44,987 nucleotides of DNA from Sorangium sp. Lineage in GTDB: Bacteria > Myxococcota_A > Polyangia > Polyangiales > Polyangiaceae. The translations under genes and the position numbers were made by a program. Of the stretch, positions 9,377-16,083 are shown piece after piece. A model generated the notes under the pieces. The model made no database searches. It saw only the letters and a list, made by a program, of their open reading frames with translations, and was not told the origin of the DNA. The stretch covers positions 1-44,987 of the forward strand of contig JAEUAF010000024.1 in assembly GCA_019695485.1 (NCBI GenBank), given 5' to 3'. Position 1 is the first letter of the stretch. Every line of letters starts with the position of its first letter.

Positions 9377-10603
9377 GTGCCCACCAATTGGCCGTTTCCG
9401 CGCGTGGACTCACTCGCCCCGTATGGGTTTGGCGTCACCGACGAGGTGAAGGCGCGCGTGCGGGCCTCAGGGGCCGATCTGATCGATCTCGGGCTCGGAA
9501 ACCCGGACCGACCGCTGTCGGCGCCGCTCGTGCAGCGCCTGCATGAAGCGATCGATGTCCCAGAAAACCATCGCTACCACTTAGGTACGGGGCTCGCTTT
9601 GGCGCGGGGCGCCGCCGCCAAGTGGTACGCGCGGCGCTACGCGGCTGACTTCGACGTCGAGCGTGAAGTGATCGTGGTCCTCGGGGCCAAGGAAGGCATC
9701 AGCCACCTCTGCCTGGCGGTGCTCGGCCCCGAAGACGTGGCCCTCGTGCCCGACCCTTGTTACCCGATTCATCGTGGCGCGCCGTTGATTGCGGGCGCGG
9801 CCGTCGAACCGTACGCGGTGAGGCGGGGTCTTTCGCCGGCGCGTGCGCTTGGCGATGCCATTGAGCGCGTGCTTCGTCGCGGGCAGCGACCGAAGCTCGT
9901 GATCGCGAATTTCCCGCACAATCCAACCGGAATAGTGCTCTCGAAGGCGGAGCTCGCCGAGTTCGTCGGCGAGGTCATGCGCGCCGAGGCCTTGTTGCTG
10001 CACGACCTGGCATACGCCGATTTCGCGTTCGGGGCGCCGCTCGCGCCGAGCGTGTTCGACATTGGGATCGACGCGAGTCGCGTGAAGCAATTTGCCGTGG
10101 AGGTGATCTCGACGTCGAAGAGCTACAACATGCCGGGCGCGCGACTCGGGTTCATGGTCGGCGGAGCACGCATGATCGCGGCGCTCGGGCACATCAAAAG
10201 CTACCTCGACTACGGCGCGTTCGTCCCGGTCCAGCGCGCAGCAGCTTGGGCGCTCGAACACGCGGAAGACGTTCCGCGCGAGCTCTGCGCGCTCTATCGC
10301 ACGCGGGCGGAGTGCCTGGTACAGGCGCTTGGCCGGGCTGGCTTTCCAGAGTTGCCGAAGCCCGAGGGCACGATGTTCGTCTGGCTCGAGCTACCCCCCG
10401 TATGGCGAGCGCTGGGCTCGGTGGGGGCCGCGTGTCGCCTCATGGAGCGAGCGCAGGTTGCGACCTCGCCGGGGGCAGGGTTTGGCCCTGGTGGCGAGGG
10501 CTACTTGCGGCTCGCTCTGGTCGAAGACTGTCCGCGCCTCGAAGAAGCGAGCGCCCGCTTGGGGCGCCTTCTCTCAGAAGATCTGGGTTTGGCTCGACCC
10601 TAA
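9377..10603 (+). CDS. PLP-dependent class I/II aminotransferase, AlaC-like
   Basis: This 408-residue fold-type I aminotransferase starts at GTG 9377. The substrate-entry region GADLIDLGLGNPDRPLSAPL, the conserved ANFPHNPTG, and STSKSYNMPGARLGFMVGG with the Schiff-base lysine are all present. C-terminal EGTMFVWLELP and TSPGAGFGPGGEGYLRLALV match the alanine/LL-diaminopimelate aminotransferase group. Overall it most resembles AlaC-type glutamate-pyruvate transaminases; a diaminopimelate or methionine aminotransferase cannot be excluded from sequence alone. It is divergent from astA, so the two could share a control region in the 162-bp gap. Confidence 0.93.
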   Translation: MPTNWPFPRVDSLAPYGFGVTDEVKARVRASGADLIDLGLGNPDRPLSAPLVQRLHEAIDVPENHRYHLGTGLALARGAAAKWYARRYAADFDVEREVIVVLGAKEGISHLCLAVLGPEDVALVPDPCYPIHRGAPLIAGAAVEPYAVRRGLSPARALGDAIERVLRRGQRPKLVIANFPHNPTGIVLSKAELAEFVGEVMRAEALLLHDLAYADFAFGAPLAPSVFDIGIDASRVKQFAVEVISTSKSYNMPGARLGFMVGGARMIAALGHIKSYLDYGAFVPVQRAAAWALEHAEDVPRELCALYRTRAECLVQALGRAGFPELPKPEGTMFVWLELPPVWRALGSVGAACRLMERAQVATSPGAGFGPGGEGYLRLALVEDCPRLEEASARLGRLLSEDLGLARP

Positions 10604-10730
10604 CCCCCGGCCGTCCTGCCTTGCGGATTGCGAGGTGCTGTGCCATGAAAAACGCTCAGGGTGCCTTCGGCGCCAGCTCGCGGACTCGGCGGGTGGCGTC
10701 GTTCCTGCTCTAAAAGGTTTGGGCCGCACG

Positions 10731-10937
10731 ATGGACGACCAAGACGCAGAGACAGCGGGGCGCAACCGTTGCGTCGACTGCGGGACCCTTTCGCCGAAGA
10801 CCGACACGAACTACACGCTGATCAGCGCGCGCCATGGCTGGCGTTTGACGCGGCGAGTCGACGCGAGTGGCCGAAACACGCTCGAATGGCGCTGTCCCCG
10901 CTGCTGGGGCACCTTTCGCAGCCGTGAAACCCGCTAG
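10731..10937 (+). CDS. small zinc-ribbon protein of unknown function
   Basis: A 68-residue protein read from ATG 10731; the track shows it only as the tail of a longer ORF in the frame overlapping the aminotransferase. It has a CVDCG knuckle at about residues 15-19 and CPRCW near residue 57, suggesting one structural zinc site. Between them lies ETNYTLISxRHGWRLTR-like sequence (here DTNYTLISARHGWRLTR). Codon third positions are strongly G/C, as in real genes here. I recall similar short proteins in other myxobacteria without assigned function. It lies 127 bp after the aminotransferase on the same strand. Confidence 0.75.
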   Translation: MDDQDAETAGRNRCVDCGTLSPKTDTNYTLISARHGWRLTRRVDASGRNTLEWRCPRCWGTFRSRETR

Positions 10938-11252
10938 TCCTCGCAGGCCGGGTCGTGGCTGACGTTGGGCTGTGCGCCAGGTGCTTGCACGCGCGCTGCA
11001 TTCGTTCGGCGAAGAGCAGCGAATTTTGGCTTTGCCGGCGTTCGGAGCGGGAGCCGACCCATTTCGCGAAGTACCCGCGCTTGCCCGTGGTTCGTTGCTC
11101 AGGATGGGAGCTTGGCAGTCCGTCGCAGGCGTCCGGAGCCCCGCTGAAGCCCAAGCCTTCTTAGTCGAGCCACGGCCCCGAGCCCCCCCGCGAAAATTCG
11201 AGCTCGCAAGTCCTCGGTCGGGCCACGCCGTCCTGGTATAAGCCTTCGGCCG
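10938..11252. other. 315-bp intergenic stretch, no gene seen
   Basis: Two overlapping forward ORFs and one reverse ORF cross this gap, but their third positions are only about 64% G/C, like random sequence here, and they lack family resemblance or a ribosome binding site. I see no tRNA-like cloverleaf, long hairpin or repeat. It presumably carries the promoter of the glycosyltransferase at 11253, although no consensus sigma-70 element stands out. Confidence 0.5.
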
Positions 11253-12233
11253 ATGACGCCTCCGCAGCTCTCCCTCGTCATTCCGATCTTCAACGAAGAG
11301 GAAACCATACCCGAGCTGGATCGCCGCTTGAAGCAGTTGCTCGGCGGAGTTCCCGAAGTCGGGGACGCGTGGGAAGTTGTTTTCGTCGATGATGGTTCGA
11401 GGGACCGCTCGCGTGAATTGTTGATCGGCCTCACGACCCGCGAGCCGCGCTACAAGCTGGTCGCCTTCTCACGCAACTTCGGTCACCAGATGGCGATTAC
11501 GGCGGGCGTCGATCGGGCGTCTGGGGATGCCGTCGTCGTCATGGACGCGGATCTGCAGGATCCGCCCGAGGTCGTGGTCGAGATGTTCGCGCGTTTCCGC
11601 GAAGGCTACGACGTCGTCTACGCGGTGCGCCGCAAGCGTCACGGCGAGACGTGGTTCAAGAAGCTCACGGCGGCGCTCTTTTACCGCTTCATGCGCACGA
11701 TGACTGGCGTCGATATTCCTGTCGACACCGGTGACTTCCGCTTGATGAGCCGGCCAGTTGTCGCAGTGATGCGCGCGCTGCGTGAACATCACCGCTTCGT
11801 CCGCGGGCTGGTGGCTTGGGTGGGGTTTCGCCAGGTCGCCGTGCACTACGATCGCGAGGCGCGCTTCGCTGGCGAGACCAAGTACCCGTTGAAGCGCATG
11901 ATCCGCTTCGCACTCGACGCCATCACCTCGTTTTCGGTGGTGCCGCTGCGGATGGCGACTTGGCTCGGCGTGATGGCGGGGCTCATCGCTGTCGGCACCG
12001 GGATCTGGGCCGCCGTGGAGAAGCTGTTGTCTGGCACCGTGCCAGGCTGGACGACACTGATGGTCGCCGTTGCGTTCGGTTCTTCGGCGCAACTCCTGAT
12101 GACCGGCGTGCTGGGCGAATACGTCGGTCGCATCTACGAAGAGATCAAACGCCGTCCCCTTTACATCGTCGAGCGTGAGGTGAACCTGACGCCGAGCGAC
12201 GCCCGCCCCGAGAACGTCGACAGCGCGCGCTGA
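11253..12233 (+). CDS. membrane-anchored family 2 glycosyltransferase (GtrB/ArnC/DPM1-like)
   Basis: Enzymes of this group transfer a sugar from a nucleotide donor to polyprenyl phosphate at the inner membrane. The GT2 fold begins LSLVIPIFNEEETIPELDRR, with the donor-binding VFVDDGSRD and the metal-binding DADLQDPPEV. FAGETKYPLKRMIRFALDAI precedes two C-terminal helices (about residues 236-262 and 272-295), as in GtrB and ArnC. The end, LGEYVGRIYEEIKRRPLYIV, is also typical. At 326 residues it is full length. The flanking genes do not form a polysaccharide cluster, so the sugar and acceptor are unknown; the GT-C enzyme at 14.3 kb could use its product, but that is inference. Confidence 0.93.
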   Translation: MTPPQLSLVIPIFNEEETIPELDRRLKQLLGGVPEVGDAWEVVFVDDGSRDRSRELLIGLTTREPRYKLVAFSRNFGHQMAITAGVDRASGDAVVVMDADLQDPPEVVVEMFARFREGYDVVYAVRRKRHGETWFKKLTAALFYRFMRTMTGVDIPVDTGDFRLMSRPVVAVMRALREHHRFVRGLVAWVGFRQVAVHYDREARFAGETKYPLKRMIRFALDAITSFSVVPLRMATWLGVMAGLIAVGTGIWAAVEKLLSGTVPGWTTLMVAVAFGSSAQLLMTGVLGEYVGRIYEEIKRRPLYIVEREVNLTPSDARPENVDSAR

Positions 12234-12249
12234 GCGCTCGCCTCGGGTT

Positions 12250-13293
12250 TCAGCGCAGGATCTGGACTCCCTTGAAGTGCAGGTTCGTGACGCGCGGAAT
12301 GTGAAACTTCACGTACCGTGCGTTCACCTTCGGAAACGACGCTCTGAACGTTTGAAACTCGTCGTTGCTGCGCGCGACCTCGGTCCAGGTCCGCTGATCG
12401 CGACTCACCTCGACGACCAGGGGAACGGCGCGCTCCGCACAGCAATCAGCGCGATTTTCCACGCGCACTCCAGAGATCGGCTCCAGCTTCTCCAGATCGA
12501 ACACGAGCCAAGGGTCGCTCTCTTCCAGCGTATGCGCGAAGAAGTTAGGGCACTTCTCGCCCGCTTGCTGGGGTGAGCTGCAGCCGCTCGGATAGGTCGA
12601 ACTCGCGGTCCACGGCTTCCCTTTCGCGATGTCGCGCTTGAGCTCGAGGGACTCCCGGATTTGCGAGACGCCGATGGCTGCGGCAAGCGTGACGAGCAGC
12701 AGCCCGCCGACGCGCTTGGCTCGCTCGAACCACATCCGTTCAATCGCGAGCTCTGCAAGAGCGAGATCTGCCAGCAGCGCCTCGGCGAATGGGCGCAGCG
12801 CGTCGGCCAGCAGCTGGGCTTCGGCGGCGGGCAGCTCGGCGAAGTCAGCAAAGGACTTGCTCGAAAGCGCCTTGCCCAAGGCCTCCAATGCGGCCTCGGT
12901 CCCCGCTGCTCGCAGCAAGCGAGCTCGGTCCGCGCTCGCCCAAACCGAATCGAAATCTCGAGCGTTGCGCTGCTCGCGAGCCTCGCTCGGCTGCTCGCTG
13001 GGTGCGGCGGCCAGCAGAGCCCAGTAGATCGCCTGACGAAAGAGATCGCAGACCACCGCGTGCGCGGGCCCATGCTGGAACGGCTGCGGAGGCTCGAGTG
13101 CCGCCATGCCGAGTTCGAACGCCAAATTGCTGTTTTGCCGGAGGCGTCGCATTCGCTCGCCGTCGGGCGCCGAGCTGGCAGCTGGCTCAGGTCTCACCCA
13201 CAGCCAATCGACGAGTCGCCGGATCCCGCTCGCCGTGGCTGGCGTGGACGGGATTGGCTCGGGGCTCGGGGCTGGTGCGGCGTCGGGGTTCAC
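12250..13293 (-). CDS. single-pass membrane protein with C-terminal discoidin (F5/8 type C) domain
   Basis: This 347-residue protein has a Pro/Ala-rich start and a helical cytosolic-type region (about 40-200) rich in Ala, Leu and Glu. One membrane helix (GGLLLVTLAAAIGVSQI) lies near residue 210, and the C-terminal 125 residues resemble a discoidin domain. Domain marks are KPWTASSTYPSG, DPWLVFDLEKLEPISGVRVE, VVEVSRDQRTWTEVA and ARYVKFHIPRVTNLHFKGVQ. Four cysteines (SGCSS, EKCPN, DCCAE) could form disulfides outside the membrane. Discoidin domains usually bind carbohydrates or phospholipids; the ligand here is unknown. It starts at GTG 13293, 18 bp from a strong hairpin, and is convergent with the GT2 gene. 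Confidence 0.85.
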   Translation of the reverse strand: MNPDAAPAPSPEPIPSTPATASGIRRLVDWLWVRPEPAASSAPDGERMRRLRQNSNLAFELGMAALEPPQPFQHGPAHAVVCDLFRQAIYWALLAAAPSEQPSEAREQRNARDFDSVWASADRARLLRAAGTEAALEALGKALSSKSFADFAELPAAEAQLLADALRPFAEALLADLALAELAIERMWFERAKRVGGLLLVTLAAAIGVSQIRESLELKRDIAKGKPWTASSTYPSGCSSPQQAGEKCPNFFAHTLEESDPWLVFDLEKLEPISGVRVENRADCCAERAVPLVVEVSRDQRTWTEVARSNDEFQTFRASFPKVNARYVKFHIPRVTNLHFKGVQILR

Positions 13294-13310
13294 GGAAAAT
13301 CTCTGCCGCG

Positions 13311-13340
13311 CTGTGCGGCGTGGGGGTTCACGCCGCGCAG
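13311..13340 (-). promoter_or_regulatory. stable hairpin in the leader of the discoidin-domain gene
   Basis: The arms CTGTGCGGCGTG and CACGCCGCGCAG pair over 12 positions (one T-G) around a GGGGTT loop. The structure ends 18 bp upstream of the GTG start at 13293. There is no T-run on either side, so a simple terminator is unlikely; it may shape the 5' untranslated region or serve as a protein site. Confidence 0.45.
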
Positions 13341-13442
13341 GCTAACGCATCTTCACGCGAAGGCGGGAAGCGGGAGGCGGAGCTGGTCGAGAAGCTTTCG
13401 AAGACGTCGCATGGGCTCTCTCCGGTTGGGGGCAGGAGCGAT

Positions 13443-13495
13443 GTGTGAGCGTTACCTACATTGGTTCTAGTCAGCAGGCAAGTTTTTGCTCACAC
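13443..13495. repeat. widely spaced inverted repeat GTGTGAGC / GCTCACAC
   Basis: The perfect 8-bp arms at 13443-13450 and 13488-13495 are separated by 37 bp, in the gap between divergent genes and 65 bp before the SCO1-like start. TGTGA/TCACA resembles CRP half-sites, but the spacing is far too long for one dimer site. It may be chance or a looped pair. Confidence 0.3.
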
Positions 13496-13559
13496 GCGCC
13501 GGTTCGAGCCGATCCAAGCCCAGTCGGCTTCGGATTGCGCTAATGGGTGCGCATCCAGG

Positions 13560-14150
13560 ATGTCTGCACCGACCTGCTCCCGTCGCGCCGTCCTTGCGGG
13601 CGCGCTTGGCCTCGCTGCCTGTCGCCGCGAGCCACCATTGCCAACGCTCGGTGCCGTGCCAGCGTTTGCCCTTCGCGATCAAGACTCCAAGCCATTCGGA
13701 ACGGACCAACTCCGCGGGAGGGTCTGGGCGGCGGCGTTCATGTTCACGCGCTGCCCCACGGTTTGCCCGCGCGTTACGCGCTTCATGCGTCGGGTTCAGC
13801 TCGCGGCCGAGAAGCGTCCGGTCAGCCTCACCCTGGTGAGCATCAGCGTCGATCCCGAGAATGACACCCCTTCAGCGCTTCACGCCTATGCCCAGCGTTT
13901 CGAGGCAAATCTTGGGAGCTGGTCGTTCCTGACAGGCGACTTCACGGCCATCCAGCGCACTTCTGTGGAGGGCTTCAAACTGGCGCTCGACGGGCGGGCA
14001 GACAGCAGCGCTCCGGATTTTGGAATCGTCCACGGCTCGCACCTCGTGCTCGTCGACCGCTCCATGGCAATCCGCGGGTATTACCGGACCAACGATGAGC
14101 AGGAGATCGCTCATATCGTGACGGACGCCGCGCGCCTGGTCGCGGGCTAG
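13560..14150 (+). CDS. SCO1/SenC family lipoprotein (copper chaperone/thioredoxin fold)
   Basis: SCO proteins deliver copper to cytochrome c oxidase CuA or act as thiol-disulfide factors in the periplasm. I chose ATG 13560 because MSAPTCSRRAVLAGALGLAAC gives a twin-Arg-like n-region and a lipobox ending at Cys; the longer track ORF has no such logic. The thioredoxin-like core includes the copper-binding pair CPTVC in FMFTRCPTVCPRVTRFM, SISVDPENDTPSALHAYAQ and the third ligand His in IVHGSHLVLVD. The length (about 196 residues) is normal. No cytochrome oxidase genes are nearby, so the partner is encoded elsewhere. It is divergent from the discoidin gene. Confidence 0.92.
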   Translation: MSAPTCSRRAVLAGALGLAACRREPPLPTLGAVPAFALRDQDSKPFGTDQLRGRVWAAAFMFTRCPTVCPRVTRFMRRVQLAAEKRPVSLTLVSISVDPENDTPSALHAYAQRFEANLGSWSFLTGDFTAIQRTSVEGFKLALDGRADSSAPDFGIVHGSHLVLVDRSMAIRGYYRTNDEQEIAHIVTDAARLVAG

Positions 14151-14268
14151 GGCCGCAGGCACGCGCGTTCCGTGCGCGGGCAACAGTCGCTGCGGCTGGG
14201 CTTATCGGCCGACGACCTCAGCACCCGGTTTGGGCTTCGGCGATTGCTGCTATGCTGCGCCGCCTTAC

Positions 14269-15942
14269 ATGGTTTTTGCCGCTTTTCCGCGGGTTCGCGC
14301 CTTCTTCGGGTCGCACCCGGGCCGTCCACTGAGTGCTGCTCGTCTACTGATGACCGGACTTGCGCTGCTCGCACTGCTCGGGCTCGCCGTGACTCAAGTG
14401 CAAGCGGTCGGCGATTTTCGCATCGATGATGCGTACATCACCTTCTCGTTCTCGAAGAATCTCGCGCACGGCAACGGGCCCATCTTCAGTCATGGTCTAC
14501 GTGTCGAGGGCTATTCGAACTTTCTCTGGATGGTGTTGACGGCGTTCGGCTACCTGCTGGCTCCAAACGCCGATCCGTACCTCACGGCGCGCATCTTTTC
14601 TGGGCTCGCGCTGCTGGTTGCGGGGTTCAGCGTGTATCGCTTGGTGCGCCGTTCGGGCAGCGCAGCCGCGGGGCTCGTGGCGGTCGCGCTGCTATTTTCG
14701 TGCACGGACTTGTTCCGCGCTGCGGCTTCTGGGCTCGAGACGGCTGCGTTTGCCGCGGCGATCGTCGCGGGGTGGTGCTTTTACTTCAGTGAAAGTCCGC
14801 TCGATCGCAGATGGTCGCTGGTGGCGTTCCTGCCCGCCGCGTTGCTGCGTATCGACGGTTTTGCGCCGCTTTTGGTCGTGCTCGGCTTCGAAGTGCTGAG
14901 CGCGTTCAATGAGCGCCGCTTCTCGTGGCTCAAGCTCGCGCGCTGGGCGGCGCCGGCGCTCGGCGTATGGGCCCTCTATTTCGCCTGGCGCTACGCCTAC
15001 TATGGGCTTCCGCTCCCCAGCACCTACTACGCGAAACAGCTGGTCACGAGTCAGGAGCCAACGCGAGGCGTGAACCAGCTTTGGGCCTTCGTCAAAGACT
15101 ACGGGCTCGTCGCATTCTTGCCGGTGGCGTTGGCGTCACTGTTTTGGGGGCCGCGCCGCGAGGCCTCCGCACTCTGGTTGGCCGTGACCCTCCAGGTTGC
15201 TTATGCGGTTCACGTGGGGGGCGACTGGATGCCCTTCGAACGCTTCTTCCTGCCGATCGTGCCGCTCGGGGCCGTGCTCTGTGGGTTTGGTGTCGATCGG
15301 ATTTGGCGCAACGTGCGATCGCTGCGTTGGGCCGTGCGCTGGCCGCTGCGGATCGGCGCGCTCGCGGCCGTCGGGTTCGTCGCAGTTCACGCGCATGCGG
15401 CGTCGGTCGACTCTGCCGAGGAGCGGGACAAGCTCGGCCTTGCCGTGCACAGCGAAAAGCACACTCGTGAGAACCTGCTCGGCGCCGCGGACTTGTTGCG
15501 CTGGGTCGTTCGTCGTCCGGGGGATCGCCTCGTCACCGACTACGCGGGTGTCTTCTCCGTTTATACCGATGCCCAGATCATCGACATGTGGGGCCTCTGC
15601 AACGCGGACATTGCGCTGCACGGCGGCATCGAGGGCATCAACCCGATCTACGGCAGGTCTTGTGCTGAGTGCTACGCGCGCCTCGACCCGGACTACTTTC
15701 ACGTAGTGGTTCCCCTGGTGCGCGACCGACACGCCTTTTCGAGCCAGCGCGCGGTCATCGATGCCATATTCCAAGGTTGGGCCATCGATCGCGTGATCGA
15801 CCTCCAACGCCAGTTCGTCGTTGGGCGCGTGGTGGAAGAGCGGACGGGGCGCGCGCTCTGGTTTCTCGAGCGAAAGCGCGTGGGTCGCCCGCTCGTCCCG
15901 CGTTCCCCGTCGCCTGGCATTGGTGTGGACTATCCGTTCTAA
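14269..15942 (+). CDS. multi-pass membrane glycosyltransferase (GT-C fold, ArnT/AftB-like)
   Basis: The product is about 557 residues from ATG 14269; GTG 14230 is an alternative. The N-terminal loop FRIDDAYITFSFSKNLAHGN and VEGYSNFLWMVL matches the DDAYIxFRYAxNLxxGxG...VEGYTNxLW signature of polyprenyl-phosphate-sugar-dependent transferases such as mycobacterial AftB and related bacterial proteins. The acidic pair DD is the presumed catalytic site. About ten hydrophobic segments fill residues 20-380, followed by a soluble periplasmic-type C-terminal region. It would transfer a lipid-linked sugar to an envelope acceptor. It stands alone between an SCO1 gene and a sensor kinase. Confidence 0.85.
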   Translation: MVFAAFPRVRAFFGSHPGRPLSAARLLMTGLALLALLGLAVTQVQAVGDFRIDDAYITFSFSKNLAHGNGPIFSHGLRVEGYSNFLWMVLTAFGYLLAPNADPYLTARIFSGLALLVAGFSVYRLVRRSGSAAAGLVAVALLFSCTDLFRAAASGLETAAFAAAIVAGWCFYFSESPLDRRWSLVAFLPAALLRIDGFAPLLVVLGFEVLSAFNERRFSWLKLARWAAPALGVWALYFAWRYAYYGLPLPSTYYAKQLVTSQEPTRGVNQLWAFVKDYGLVAFLPVALASLFWGPRREASALWLAVTLQVAYAVHVGGDWMPFERFFLPIVPLGAVLCGFGVDRIWRNVRSLRWAVRWPLRIGALAAVGFVAVHAHAASVDSAEERDKLGLAVHSEKHTRENLLGAADLLRWVVRRPGDRLVTDYAGVFSVYTDAQIIDMWGLCNADIALHGGIEGINPIYGRSCAECYARLDPDYFHVVVPLVRDRHAFSSQRAVIDAIFQGWAIDRVIDLQRQFVVGRVVEERTGRALWFLERKRVGRPLVPRSPSPGIGVDYPF

Positions 15943-16083
15943 ATTCGGCGCGATCGCTGAGTTTTCGCGGCGTTAGCGGCGCTTCGTCGTTCGAACCGCG
16001 GCCGAAACCTGGCCCGGATGCCCCCGACCCTCAGCCGTCGCGTGACGCGCCGCTCGTGGCTGTGCAGATGCAGAAGGCGCGCT

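Noticed and set aside
10972-11241. 89-aa forward ORF in the gap before the GT2 gene
   Set aside because: Third-position G+C is only about 64%, close to background, and there is no RBS or family resemblance.
16018-16083. Upstream 22-codon extension of the hybrid kinase
   Set aside because: The Arg-rich sequence does not fit the soluble N-terminus; ATG 16084 is more plausible.
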